Shown: piece after piece, positions 37,720-46,581 of the stretch
Position numbering within the stretch: the stretch's first letter is position 1
Layout: each line of letters starts with the position of its first letter
Origin: Streptomyces misionensis
GTDB lineage: Bacteria; Actinomycetota; Actinomycetes; Streptomycetales; Streptomycetaceae
Reading direction: 5' to 3'
Assembly (NCBI RefSeq): GCF_900104815.1
Contig: NZ_FNTD01000004.1
Coordinates: 6,013,001 to 6,077,000 of the forward strand
DNA length: 64,000 bases
The notes under the pieces: generated by a model
The model's input: the letters and a program-made list of their open reading frames with translations, nothing else
Databases searched by the model: none
Told to the model about the DNA's origin: nothing
Translations under genes and position numbers: made by a program

Positions 37720-40256
37720 CCGAGACACGGACCGGACGGGTCCTCCCCGTCACCGACCTCTCCCTCGTGGTCCTCGTCGGCGCCTCCGGCTCCGGCAAGT
37801 CCACCTTCGCCCGCAGGCACTTCAAGCCCACAGAGGTGATCTCCTCCGACTTCTGCCGCGGCCTGGTCGCCGACGACGAGAACGACCAGAGCGCCAGCCG
37901 CGACGCCTTCGACGTCCTGCACTACATAGCCGGCAAGCGGCTGGCCGCGGGCCGCCGCACCGTCGTGGACGCCACCAGCGTGCAGCAGGACAGCAGGCGC
38001 CAGCTGATCGAACTGGCGCGCAAGCACGACGTGCTGCCCATCGCCATCGTGCTCGACCTGCCCGAGGAGGTGTGTGCCGAGCGCAACGCGGCCCGCACCG
38101 ACCGCGCCGACATGCCGCGCCGGGTCATCCAGCGGCACATCCGCGAACTGCGGCGCTCACTACGGCACTTGGAACGCGAGGGCTTCCGCAAGGTGCACGT
38201 CCTGCGCGGCGTCGAGGAGGCCGAGACCGCCACCGTCGTCACCGAGCGGCGTTTCAACGACCTGACCCACCTCACCGGCCCCTTCGACATCATCGGCGAC
38301 GTGCACGGCTGCTCGGCCGAACTGGAGTCGCTGCTGTCCAAGCTGGGGTACGACGACGGCGTGCACCCCGAGGGCCGCACCGCCGTGTTCGTCGGCGACC
38401 TGGTCGACCGCGGCCCGGACAGCCCCGGTGTGCTGCGCCGGGTGATGGACATGGTGGAGGCGGGCCACGCGCTGTGCGTGCCGGGCAACCACGAGAACAA
38501 GTACGGCCGTCACCTCAAGGGCGGCAGCGTCCAGCACACCCACGGCCTCGCCGAGACCATCGCCCAGATGGACGGCGAGAGCGAGGAGTTCCGGGCGCGG
38601 GTGCGCACGTTCATCGACGGTCTCGTCAGCCACTACGTCCTCGACGGCGGCAAGCTGGTCGTCTGCCACGCCGGCCTGCCCGAGAAGTACCACGGCCGCA
38701 CCTCCGGACGCGTCCGCTCGCACGCCCTGTACGGCGACACCACCGGGGAGACCGACGAGTTCGGCCTGCCCGTGCGCTACCCGTGGGCCGAGGACTACCG
38801 GGGCCGGGCGGCGGTCGTCTACGGCCACACGCCGGTGCCGGAGGCCACCTGGCTCAACAACACCATCTGCCTGGACACCGGCGCCGTCTTCGGCGGCCGG
38901 CTGACCGCGCTGCGCTGGCCGGAGCGCGAGCTGGTCGACGTGCCGGCCGAGCGCGTCTGGTACGAGCCGGCCCGCCCGCTGCGCACCGAGGCGCCCGGCG
39001 GGCGCGACGGCCGGCCGCTGGACCTGGCCGACGTCTACGGGCGCCGGGCGGTGGAGACCCGGCACGCCGGACGGGTGGCGGTGCGCGAGGAGAACGCGGC
39101 GGCGGCCCTGGAGGTCATGAGCCGCTTCGCGCTCGACCCGCGCCTGGTGCCGTATCTGCCGCCGACCATGGCGCCGACGGCCACCTCCGAGGTGGACGGC
39201 TATCTGGAGCATCCGCGAGAGGCGTTCGCGAGTTACGCGGCCGACGGGGTGGCGCGCGTGGTGTGCGAGGAGAAGCACATGGGCTCGCGGGCCGTGGTCC
39301 TGGTGTGCCGGGACGCGGCGGCGGCCACGCGGCGGTTCGGCGTGGAGGGCCCCACGGGCGCGCTGTACACCCGTACCGGGCGGCCCTTCTTCGACGACGA
39401 GGAGATGACCGAGTCGGTCCTGGACCGGCTGCGCGCGGCGGTCACCGAGGCCGGTCTGTGGTCCGAACTGGACACGGACTGGCTGCTGCTGGACGCCGAG
39501 CTGATGCCCTGGTCGCTGAAGGCCCAGGGCCTGCTGCGCAGCCAGTACGCGGCGGTCGGCGCCGCGTCCGGCGCGGTGTTCCCGGGCGCGCTGGCCGCGC
39601 TGGAGGCGGCCGCGGCACGGGGCACCGACGTGGGCGCCCTGCTCGACCGGCAGCGTGGGCGCGCCGCGGACGCGGCCGCGTTCACGGCCGCGTACCGGCG
39701 CTACTGCTGGACCACCGAGGGCCTGGACGGCGTCCGCCTGGCGCCCTTCCAGATCCTCGCCGCCGAGGGCCGCAGCCTCGCCGCGCTCCCGCACGACGAG
39801 CAACTGGCGCTGCTGGACCGCCTGGTGGAACACGACGCCGCCGGCCTGCTGGGGACCACCCGCCGGCTGTACGTGGACACGGGCGACCCCGAGTCGGTGC
39901 GGGCCGGTGTCGACTGGTGGCTGGAGATGACCGGCCGGGGCGGTGAGGGCATGGTCGTCAAGCCGCTCGGCGCCCTGGTCCGCCGCCCGGACGGCCGTCT
40001 GGTCCAGCCCGGCGTCAAGTGCCGGGGCCGCGAGTACCTGCGCATCATCTACGGCCCCGAGTACACCCGCCCCGACAACCTCGCCCTGCTGCGCCGCCGG
40101 TTCCTCAACCACAAGCGCTCCCTCGCCCTGCGCGAGTACGCCCTCGGCCTGGAGGCCCTCGACCGCCTGTCCGCGGGCGAGCCGCTGTGGCGGGTGCACG
40201 AAGCGGTGTTCGCGGTGCTGGCGCTGGAGTCGGAGCCGGTGGACCCCCGGCTGTAG
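37716..40256 (+). CDS. pnkp: Polynucleotide kinase-phosphatase-ligase (bacterial Pnkp)
   Basis: 846 residues, three domains. Kinase: P-loop GASGSGKST at 22-30. Phosphatase: calcineurin-like motifs GDVHG, GDLVDRGPD and GNHE. Adenylyltransferase/ligase: EKHMGSRAV with the active lysine, then the C-terminal nucleotidyltransferase motifs including GMVVKPL. Pnkp trims and joins broken tRNA ends, with Hen1 as partner. ATG 37716 overlaps the hen1 stop. Length and order match the family. Confidence 0.95.
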   Translation: MTETRTGRVLPVTDLSLVVLVGASGSGKSTFARRHFKPTEVISSDFCRGLVADDENDQSASRDAFDVLHYIAGKRLAAGRRTVVDATSVQQDSRRQLIELARKHDVLPIAIVLDLPEEVCAERNAARTDRADMPRRVIQRHIRELRRSLRHLEREGFRKVHVLRGVEEAETATVVTERRFNDLTHLTGPFDIIGDVHGCSAELESLLSKLGYDDGVHPEGRTAVFVGDLVDRGPDSPGVLRRVMDMVEAGHALCVPGNHENKYGRHLKGGSVQHTHGLAETIAQMDGESEEFRARVRTFIDGLVSHYVLDGGKLVVCHAGLPEKYHGRTSGRVRSHALYGDTTGETDEFGLPVRYPWAEDYRGRAAVVYGHTPVPEATWLNNTICLDTGAVFGGRLTALRWPERELVDVPAERVWYEPARPLRTEAPGGRDGRPLDLADVYGRRAVETRHAGRVAVREENAAAALEVMSRFALDPRLVPYLPPTMAPTATSEVDGYLEHPREAFASYAADGVARVVCEEKHMGSRAVVLVCRDAAAATRRFGVEGPTGALYTRTGRPFFDDEEMTESVLDRLRAAVTEAGLWSELDTDWLLLDAELMPWSLKAQGLLRSQYAAVGAASGAVFPGALAALEAAAARGTDVGALLDRQRGRAADAAAFTAAYRRYCWTTEGLDGVRLAPFQILAAEGRSLAALPHDEQLALLDRLVEHDAAGLLGTTRRLYVDTGDPESVRAGVDWWLEMTGRGGEGMVVKPLGALVRRPDGRLVQPGVKCRGREYLRIIYGPEYTRPDNLALLRRRFLNHKRSLALREYALGLEALDRLSAGEPLWRVHEAVFAVLALESEPVDPRL

Positions 40257-40299
40257 GCCGCCTGCGGCGGGCGGCACCCGTCTTTGCCGCCGCGGTGCC

Positions 40300-40899
40300 T
40301 CAGGGCCGCGGGAAGCGGGCCCTCATCCCGGTGATGCAGACGTCCCGGGACGTGGGCCCGCCGAAGCGCAGGCGGTCGTAGCCGGTGAACTGCGGCTCCA
40401 GCGCGTCCAGTTCGTCGATCATCCGGTGCAGACGGCGCGTCCAGTCCGGGGTGCCGGCGTCGGGCGCGTCCGGTGCCGAGCCGATCGCCGTCGTCAGCTG
40501 CTCCTTGCGCAGAATGGTCTGCGGGGTGACCGAACGCAGGCAGACGTACTGGCCGTCGAGGTAGGCCCGCCACTCGGCGCGGGCGGTGACCGGGTCCGAC
40601 CAGTGGGACGTGAACCAGGACGCGAGCGCGTCCACGCCGCCCGCCCGCTCCGCGAGGGCGAACAGGTCGGCCGGGACCATCTCGGCGCCGTCGGAGCGCA
40701 GATAGCCCGGCAGGGGCAGCCGGCCGTCCAGCATCAGGCGGCGGACCTCGTCGCCGTCGCGGCCGTGGTCCGCGCACAGCCGCTCCAGGGTGACGAACTG
40801 CTCGCTGACGTAGGCGTCGTCGGCCTCGGTCATCGGGTGGTCGCCGTTGATCTCGCGGAAGCGCTCGGCGAGTCGTCGGCTCAGGGAGGTCTGCGGCAT
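40300..40899 (-). CDS. DUF6058-like protein
   Basis: 199 residues, helical and acidic. It has [18 protein letters not shown] with a short helix-turn-helix-like segment ([20 protein letters not shown]), then [23 protein letters not shown]. From memory this resembles the streptomycete DUF6058 family, often near natural-product genes, with no known reaction. It is convergent with pnkp and divergent from arcA by 209 bp, where a CACCGGTT...AACCGGTG repeat lies. Confidence 0.6.
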   Translation of the reverse strand: MPQTSLSRRLAERFREINGDHPMTEADDAYVSEQFVTLERLCADHGRDGDEVRRLMLDGRLPLPGYLRSDGAEMVPADLFALAERAGGVDALASWFTSHWSDPVTARAEWRAYLDGQYVCLRSVTPQTILRKEQLTTAIGSAPDAPDAGTPDWTRRLHRMIDELDALEPQFTGYDRLRFGGPTSRDVCITGMRARFPRP

Positions 40900-40996
40900 G
40901 GGCGGTCCTTCGGGAACGTCGGCGGGACGGGCGGCCCGCCCCGGAGTGCGGACGCTATCCAGCGGACGCTTCGGTGCCCGCCGAACCGTGTCACCG

Positions 40997-41029
40997 CACC
41001 GGTTGCCGTCAGTGTGACGAGAACCGGTG
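40997..41029. promoter_or_regulatory. Inverted repeat upstream of arcA
   Basis: CACCGGTT (40997-41004) and AACCGGTG (41022-41029), perfect 8-bp arms with a 17-bp spacer, about 80 bp before arcA and 98 bp before the DUF6058-like gene. Possible operator for a dimeric regulator. Confidence 0.4.
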
Positions 41030-41108
41030 GGGGTGGAAGTCGCAACGAGAGCGCCGCAAAATGGTCGAGGGGCGGGTGAATCCGGTCCCCGGTGGTCAGG
41101 ATGGGGGC

Positions 41109-42332
41109 ATGGGATTCCATGTCGACTCCGAGGCCGGGCGGCTGCGCCGCGTCATCCTGCACCGGCCGGATCTTGAGCTCAAAAGGCTCACCCCCAGCAA
41201 CAAGGACGCCCTCCTCTTCGACGACGTGCTCTGGGTGCGCCGGGCGCGCGCCGAGCACGACGGGTTCGCCGATGTGCTGCGCGACCGCGGCGTCGCCGTC
41301 CACCTCTTCGGTGACCTGCTGGTCGAGACCATGGAGGTCCCCGAGGCCCGCGCCCTGGTCCTGGACCGCGTCTTCGACGAGCGCGAGTACGGCCCCCTCG
41401 CCACCGCCCATCTGCGCGCCGCCTTCGAGAACCTGCCCGCGCGGGAACTGGCCGAGGCGCTGGTCGGCGGCATGACCAAGCGGGAGTTCCTCGAGGCGCA
41501 CGCGGAGCCGACCTCCGTGCGCTTCCATGTGATGGAACTGGACGACTTCCTGCTCGGCCCGCTCCCCAACCACCTCTTCACCCGCGACACCTCCGCCTGG
41601 ATCTACGACGGGGTCGCCATCAACGCCATGCGCCTGCCCGCCAGGCAGCGCGAGACCGTGCACTTCGAGGCGATCTACCGGCACCACCCGCTCTTCGACG
41701 GCGAGCGGTTCCACGTCTGGTCCCAGGGGCAGGCCGACCACCCCTCCACCATCGAGGGCGGCGACGTGCTGGTGATCGGCAACGGCGCGGTCCTCGTCGG
41801 AATGAGCGAGCGCACCACCCCGCAGGCCGTGGAGATGCTCGCGCACAAGCTGTTCGCGGCCGGCTCCGCGCGCACCATCGTGGCGCTCGACATGCCCAAG
41901 CGGCGCGCCTTCATGCACCTGGACACGGTGATGACGATGGTCGACGGCGACACCTTCACCCAGTACGCGGGGCTCGGCATGCTGCGCTCGTACACCATCG
42001 AACCGGGCGTGGGCGAGAAGGAGCTGAAGGTCACCGACCACCCGCCGGAGCACATGCACCGGGCCATCGCCGCCGCTCTCGGACTCGGCGAGATCCGGGT
42101 GCTCACCGCCACCCAGGACGTGCACGCGGCCGAGCGCGAGCAGTGGGACGACGGCTGCAACGTGCTCGCCGTCGAGCCCGGGGTCGTCGTCGCCTACGAG
42201 CGGAACTCCACCACCAACACCCATCTGCGCAAGCAGGGCATCGAGGTCATCGAGATCCCCGGCAGCGAGCTGGGGCGGGGCCGGGGCGGCCCCCGGTGCA
42301 TGAGCTGCCCGGTGGAGCGGGACGCGGTGTGA
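41109..42332 (+). CDS. arcA: Arginine deiminase
   Basis: 407 residues of the guanidino-modifying superfamily. Family segments: RRVILHRPD near residue 14, FTRDTSAWI near 160, EGGDVLVIG near 217 and the catalytic Cys397 in GGPRCMSCP. It hydrolyses arginine to citrulline and ammonia. ATG 41109 was chosen because the protein begins at MGFHVDSE. argF follows on the same strand after 131 bp; there is no carbamate kinase gene, so ArgF may be biosynthetic or run catabolically with another kinase. Confidence 0.93.
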   Translation: MGFHVDSEAGRLRRVILHRPDLELKRLTPSNKDALLFDDVLWVRRARAEHDGFADVLRDRGVAVHLFGDLLVETMEVPEARALVLDRVFDEREYGPLATAHLRAAFENLPARELAEALVGGMTKREFLEAHAEPTSVRFHVMELDDFLLGPLPNHLFTRDTSAWIYDGVAINAMRLPARQRETVHFEAIYRHHPLFDGERFHVWSQGQADHPSTIEGGDVLVIGNGAVLVGMSERTTPQAVEMLAHKLFAAGSARTIVALDMPKRRAFMHLDTVMTMVDGDTFTQYAGLGMLRSYTIEPGVGEKELKVTDHPPEHMHRAIAAALGLGEIRVLTATQDVHAAEREQWDDGCNVLAVEPGVVVAYERNSTTNTHLRKQGIEVIEIPGSELGRGRGGPRCMSCPVERDAV

Positions 42333-42341
42333 GCGCGGGGG

Positions 42342-42365
42342 CGGTGCCCGGCCGGCCGGGTGCCG
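42342..42365 (+). terminator. Hairpin after arcA
   Basis: CGGTGCCCGGCC then GGCCGGGTGCCG: 12-bp inverted repeat with one G-T pair, 10 bp after the arcA stop. Confidence 0.6.
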
Positions 42366-42396
42366 GTGTGAGGATGTCCACCTCACGTCCCGGAGC

Positions 42397-42427
42397 TGCA
42401 TAAATTTGCCGAAGGTCGTATAGAATT
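42397..42427 (+). promoter_or_regulatory. AT-rich promoter/operator of argF
   Basis: TGCATAAATTTGC followed by TAGAATT, an AT-rich island in a GC-rich gap. TAGAAT fits a -10. The TGCATAAAT stretch could be an ArgR box; without a matrix search this is a guess. The argF start lies 37 bp downstream. Confidence 0.5.
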
Positions 42428-42463
42428 CCATCGTCCTTATCGTCGTACCCCTGGAGCGCCCCC

Positions 42464-43474
42464 ATGGCGACAGTCCCGACCGCCCTCGCCGGCCGCCACT
42501 TCCTCAAGGAGCTGGACTTCACCGAGGCGGAGTTCCGCGGTCTGGTCGAGCTGGCCGCGGAGCTGAAGGCCGCCAAGCGGGCCGGGACCGAGACCCCGTA
42601 CCTGCGGGGCCGCAACATCGCGCTGATCTTCGAGAAGACCTCGACGCGCACCCGCTGCGCGTTCGAGGTCGCCGCCGCCGACCAGGGCGCCCACACCACG
42701 TACCTCGACCCGATCGGCTCGCAGATCGGGCACAAGGAGTCCGTCAAGGACACCGCCCGCGTCCTCGGCCGGATGTACGACGGCATCGAGTACCGGGGCG
42801 ACAGCCAGGCCAAGGTCGAGGAGCTGGCCGCCGAGGCGGGCGTGCCCGTCTACAACGGCCTCACCGACGACTGGCACCCCACCCAGATGCTCGCCGACGT
42901 GCTCACCATGACCGAGCACAGCGCCAAGCCGCTCACGGAGACCGCCTTCGCCTACCTCGGCGACGCCCGCTTCAACATGGGCAACTCCTACCTGGTCACC
43001 GGCGCCCTGCTCGGCATGGACGTCCGGATCGTCGCCCCCGAGCAGTACTGGCCGGACGCCGCGATCGTGGCCCGCGCCCGCGAACTGGCCGAGCGCAGCG
43101 GCGCCGTGATCACCCTGACCGAGGACGTGGCCGAGGGGGTGCGCGGGACCGACTTCGTCGCCACCGACGTGTGGGTCTCCATGGGCGAGCCCAAGGAGGT
43201 CTGGGCCGAGCGGATCAAGGCCCTCGCGCCGTACGCGGTGACCATGGACGTGCTGCGCGCCACCGGCAACCCGGACGTCAAGTTCCTGCACTGCCTGCCC
43301 GCCTTCCACGACCTCGGCACCAAGGTCGGCCGGGAGATCCACGAGACCTACGGCCTGACCTCCCTGGAGGTCACCGACGAGGTCTTCGAGTCGGCGCACT
43401 CCATCGTCTTCGACGAGGCCGAGAACCGGCTGCACACCATCAAGGCCGTGCTGGTCGCCACACTCGGCCGGTAG
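42464..43474 (+). CDS. argF: Ornithine carbamoyltransferase
   Basis: 336 residues. Carbamoyl-phosphate motif STRTR at 60-64; ornithine-binding segment [19 protein letters not shown] near 272 with the conserved Cys. It converts ornithine plus carbamoyl phosphate to citrulline, or the reverse in the deiminase route with arcA. It has a GGAG site before the ATG and is followed by a strong hairpin. Confidence 0.95.
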   Translation: MATVPTALAGRHFLKELDFTEAEFRGLVELAAELKAAKRAGTETPYLRGRNIALIFEKTSTRTRCAFEVAAADQGAHTTYLDPIGSQIGHKESVKDTARVLGRMYDGIEYRGDSQAKVEELAAEAGVPVYNGLTDDWHPTQMLADVLTMTEHSAKPLTETAFAYLGDARFNMGNSYLVTGALLGMDVRIVAPEQYWPDAAIVARARELAERSGAVITLTEDVAEGVRGTDFVATDVWVSMGEPKEVWAERIKALAPYAVTMDVLRATGNPDVKFLHCLPAFHDLGTKVGREIHETYGLTSLEVTDEVFESAHSIVFDEAENRLHTIKAVLVATLGR

Positions 43475-43510
43475 TCCTGGTCCGCGTCCGCGACCAGCGC
43501 TTATCCTGAT

Positions 43511-43545
43511 CGGCGGGGCCGGAGCCACCCATTCCGGTCCCGCCG
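43511..43545 (+). terminator. Hairpin after argF
   Basis: CGGCGGGGCCGGA / TCCGGTCCCGCCG, 13-bp arms with one G-T pair and a 9-nt loop, 36 bp after the stop. A smaller CTGGTC / GACCAG hairpin precedes it at 43477-43497. Confidence 0.7.
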
Positions 43546-43596
43546 CCGCGACCGTCATCCCGTCGCCCGCACCACCAGAAACGAGCACCACCCGCA

Positions 43597-45042
43597 ATGC
43601 CCGCTCCCCGCATCAAGTCCCCCCACCTGCTCGTCGCCGAATCCGGCGCGGACCGCGAGGGGCACGGCCTGAAGCGCACGATGGGGCTCTTCCAGCTCAT
43701 CTGCTTCGGCGTCGGCGCCATCGTCGGCACCGGCATCTTCGTCGGGCTCTCCGACTCCGTGGCCCAGGCCGGCCCCGCCGTCGTCGTCTCCTTCGTCCTC
43801 GCCGCCGTCACCTGCGTCTTCACCGCCTTCTCCTTCGCGGAGCTGGGCGGCGCGATCCCGGTCTCCGGCTCCTCGTACTCCTTCGCCTACGCCGGCCTCG
43901 GCGAGTCCACCGCGTTCCTCGTCGGCTGGTGCCTGCTGCTGGAGTACGGCATCTCCATCTCGGCCGTCGCCGTCGGCTGGAGCCAGTACGTCAACGAGCT
44001 GCTGCACAGCCTCACCGGCTGGCAGCTGCCCGCCCTGCTGTCCGCCGGCCCCGGCGACGGCGGGATCGTCAACCTGCCCGCGGTGCTGGTGATCGCCATG
44101 GCCTCGGTGCTGCTGGTGCGCGGGGTGCGCGAGAGCGCCCGGGCGACCGCCGCCATGGCCGCCGTCAAGCTGGCGATCCTGCTCGCCTTCTGCGCCATCG
44201 GCTACAGCGCCTTCAAGCACGGCAACCTCACCCCGTTCTCCCCGGCCGGCCTCGGCGGCATCGGCGCGGGCACCACCGCCGCGTTCTTCTCGTACATCGG
44301 CTTCGACGCGATCACCACCGCCGGCGAGGAGGCCAAGAACCCCCGCCGTGACATCCCCGTGGCGATCATGGTCTGCATGGGCATCGTGACGCTGCTGTAC
44401 TGCGCGGTCGCGGTCGCCGCGATCGGCGCCATCGGCGGCAAGCAGGTCGCCGGCCGCCCCGCCGCCCTGTCCTACGTCGTCAACGAGGTCACCGGCTCGA
44501 CCATCGGCGGCGGTGTGATCGCCTTCGGGGCGGTCGTCGCCATCGCCTCCGTGGTGCTCGCCGTGATGTACGGCCAGACCCGCATCCTGATGTCGATGTC
44601 CCGGGACGGCCTGATCCCGCGGGTCTTCGAGAAGGTCTCCCCGAAGACCTCCACGCCGGTCGCGGGCACCCTGATCGTCGCGGTCGTCTTCGCGCTCCCG
44701 GCGGCCTTCGCCTCCCTGGACTCCGTGATGAACCTGTGCACCATCGGCACGCTGGCGATCATGGCCGTCGTGAACATCGCGGTGATGGCCCTGCGCCGCC
44801 GGGAGCCGGGCCTGAGCCGCAGCTTCCGGGTGCCGCTCTACCCGGTGGGCCCGCTGCTCGGCATCGCCTTCTGCCTCTACCTGATGTACGAGACCGGCTG
44901 GCACACCTGGGTGCAGTTCGCGGTCTTCCTCGCCGTGGGCCTCGCCGTCTACGCCGCCTACGGGCGCCGGCACTCCACGCTGGCCGGCGACGCCGCGGGC
45001 GTCACCGCGGACGCCGCTGAGCGGGAACCACAGGCAGTGTGA
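43597..45042 (+). CDS. APC-superfamily amino-acid permease (CAT-like)
   Basis: 481 residues, about 12-14 membrane helices. Signature FGVGAIVGTGIFVGLSD near residue 38 and TAFSFAELGGAIPVSGSSYSFA near 72 are typical; FFSYIGFDAITTAGEEAKNPRRDIP near 230 is the CAT (cationic amino acid transporter) pattern. Position after arcA/argF fits arginine or ornithine uptake or exchange. Its 3' end overlaps the convergent ATPase-domain gene by 41 nt. Confidence 0.87.
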   Translation: MPAPRIKSPHLLVAESGADREGHGLKRTMGLFQLICFGVGAIVGTGIFVGLSDSVAQAGPAVVVSFVLAAVTCVFTAFSFAELGGAIPVSGSSYSFAYAGLGESTAFLVGWCLLLEYGISISAVAVGWSQYVNELLHSLTGWQLPALLSAGPGDGGIVNLPAVLVIAMASVLLVRGVRESARATAAMAAVKLAILLAFCAIGYSAFKHGNLTPFSPAGLGGIGAGTTAAFFSYIGFDAITTAGEEAKNPRRDIPVAIMVCMGIVTLLYCAVAVAAIGAIGGKQVAGRPAALSYVVNEVTGSTIGGGVIAFGAVVAIASVVLAVMYGQTRILMSMSRDGLIPRVFEKVSPKTSTPVAGTLIVAVVFALPAAFASLDSVMNLCTIGTLAIMAVVNIAVMALRRREPGLSRSFRVPLYPVGPLLGIAFCLYLMYETGWHTWVQFAVFLAVGLAVYAAYGRRHSTLAGDAAGVTADAAEREPQAV

Positions 45043-45454
45043 ACCACACCGCCTTGCCCTTCGGGGTGGGGCGGTGTCCGCACGCGGCGCTCAGCGCGCG
45101 GATCAGCAGCAGCCCGCGCCCGCCCTCCTGCCACACGTCGGGCTCCTCCAGCACCGGCCGGGTCAGCTGACCGGGCGGCGCGGGGTCCGGGTCGTGCACC
45201 TCGACCTGGCAGCCGGTCGGCGCCACCTCCACCACCAGTTCGATCGGCCCGCGGCCCGCGGTGTGCTCCACCGCGTTGGCCACCAGCTCGGCCGTGAGCA
45301 GCTCCGCCGTGTCGCAGTCGGGCGCCTGCTCCACCTCGGAAAGGGCCGTGCGCACCAGCGCGCGGGCCACCGGCACCGCCGCGGCGGTGTGCGGCAGCGC
45401 CAGGCGCCAGGAGGCCGATTCGGTGGGGCGTTCGTGCAAGGCGAGTCCGTTCAT
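45002..45454 (-). CDS. HATPase_c anti-sigma-factor-like ATP-binding protein
   Basis: 150 residues. GHKL ATPase motifs: AELVANAVEHTAG (N box) near residue 57, VEVHDPDP (G1-like) and GGRGLLLIRALS (G2). Single-domain proteins of this type act as anti-sigma kinases or switch partners of PP2C phosphatases. Family context in streptomycetes is a large paralogue set; partner unknown. Tail-to-tail overlap of 41 nt with the permease gene. Confidence 0.85.
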   Translation of the reverse strand: MNGLALHERPTESASWRLALPHTAAAVPVARALVRTALSEVEQAPDCDTAELLTAELVANAVEHTAGRGPIELVVEVAPTGCQVEVHDPDPAPPGQLTRPVLEEPDVWQEGGRGLLLIRALSAACGHRPTPKGKAVWFTLPVVPAQRRPR

Positions 45455-45668
45455 GGAGCAGGCTGTCCTGCTTTCGACTGTAGGAATGGTACGGGCCCGG
45501 CCACCCGAGACGGTCGGCGGGCTTCGCCCGGGACCCTCGCCCCGGTACCGGACGCCCTACCCGGCCCGGCCCCCCGCCTCGCCCGCCCGGGCGCACTGTT
45601 ACGGGCCCGCAGCGAAGCGGTGACACTCGGCGCGAGGCACCTCCCGCGCACCGGTCTGTCGCGCGCCC

Positions 45669-45696
45669 GTGACGACGGTCACAAACAAGTGATAAC
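45669..45696 (+). promoter_or_regulatory. Promoter/operator of the ECH-monooxygenase operon (shared motif)
   Basis: GTGAC-N4-GTCA-N9-GATAAC. The same arrangement is at 52278-52305 before the acyl-CoA dehydrogenase gene, with 51 and 50 nt from GATAAC to the start codon. GATAAC is likely the -10 region and GTGAC-N4-GTCA the operator; a PaaX-type regulator is the natural candidate. Confidence 0.65.
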
Positions 45697-45747
45697 TTCG
45701 AGGCACAGCGCAACGTACGGCACCGCCACCCAAGGAGGCCGCACGTC

Positions 45748-46575
45748 ATGAGTCCCTTCACCGGCTCCGCCGCCCGCACAGCCGACTGGGAGCACCTGCG
45801 CCTCCGGCTCGCCGACGGGGTCGCCACGGTCACCCTCGCCCGCCCCGACAAGCTCAACGCCCTCACCTTCGGCGCCTACGCCGACCTGCGCGATCTGCTG
45901 GCCGAGCTGTCCCGGGAGCGCTCGGTGCGCGCCCTGGTGCTGGCCGGGGAGGGGCGCGGCTTCTGCTCCGGCGGCGACGTGGACGAGATCATCGGCGCCA
46001 CCCTCGCCCTGGACACCGCCCAGCTGCTCGACTTCAACCGGATGACCGGCCAGGTGGTGCGCGCCCTGCGCGAATGCCCGTTCCCGGTGATCGCCGCCGT
46101 GCACGGGGTCGCGGCGGGCGCCGGGGCCGTGCTCGCCCTCGCGGCCGACTTCCGGGTCGCGGACCCGAGCGCCCGCTTCGCCTTCCTCTTCACCCGGGTC
46201 GGCCTGTCCGGCGGCGACATGGGCGCGGCCTATCTGCTGCCCCGGGTCGTCGGCCTCGGCCACGCCACCCGGCTGCTGATGCTGGGCGAGCCGGTGCGCG
46301 CCCCCGAGGCCGAGCGCATCGGCCTGATCAGCGAACTCACCGAGGAGGGCCACGCCGACGAGGCCGCCCAGGCCCTGGCCCGCCGGCTGGCCACCGGCCC
46401 CGCACTGGCCCACGCCCAGACGAAGGCCCTGCTGACGGCGGAGCTGGACATGCCGCTGGCGGCCGCCGTGGAGCTGGACGCGGCGACCCAGGCGCTGCTG
46501 ATGAACGGCGAGGACTACCGAGAGTTCCACGCGTCGTTCACCCAGAAGCGCCCGCCGAAGTGGCAGGGGCGGTGA
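45748..46575 (+). CDS. Enoyl-CoA hydratase/isomerase family protein
   Basis: 275 residues of the crotonase fold: LNALTFGAYADLRDLL near residue 30, the oxyanion-hole segments GRGFCSGGDVDE near 70 and VHGVAAGAGAVLALAADFRVAD near 112-133. It hydrates or isomerises an unsaturated acyl-CoA. A perfect AAGGAGG precedes ATG. It is 6 bp upstream of the monooxygenase-reductase gene, so in one operon with it, and would act after ring dearomatisation. Confidence 0.9.
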   Translation: MSPFTGSAARTADWEHLRLRLADGVATVTLARPDKLNALTFGAYADLRDLLAELSRERSVRALVLAGEGRGFCSGGDVDEIIGATLALDTAQLLDFNRMTGQVVRALRECPFPVIAAVHGVAAGAGAVLALAADFRVADPSARFAFLFTRVGLSGGDMGAAYLLPRVVGLGHATRLLMLGEPVRAPEAERIGLISELTEEGHADEAAQALARRLATGPALAHAQTKALLTAELDMPLAAAVELDAATQALLMNGEDYREFHASFTQKRPPKWQGR

Positions 46576-46581
46576 CCGGCC

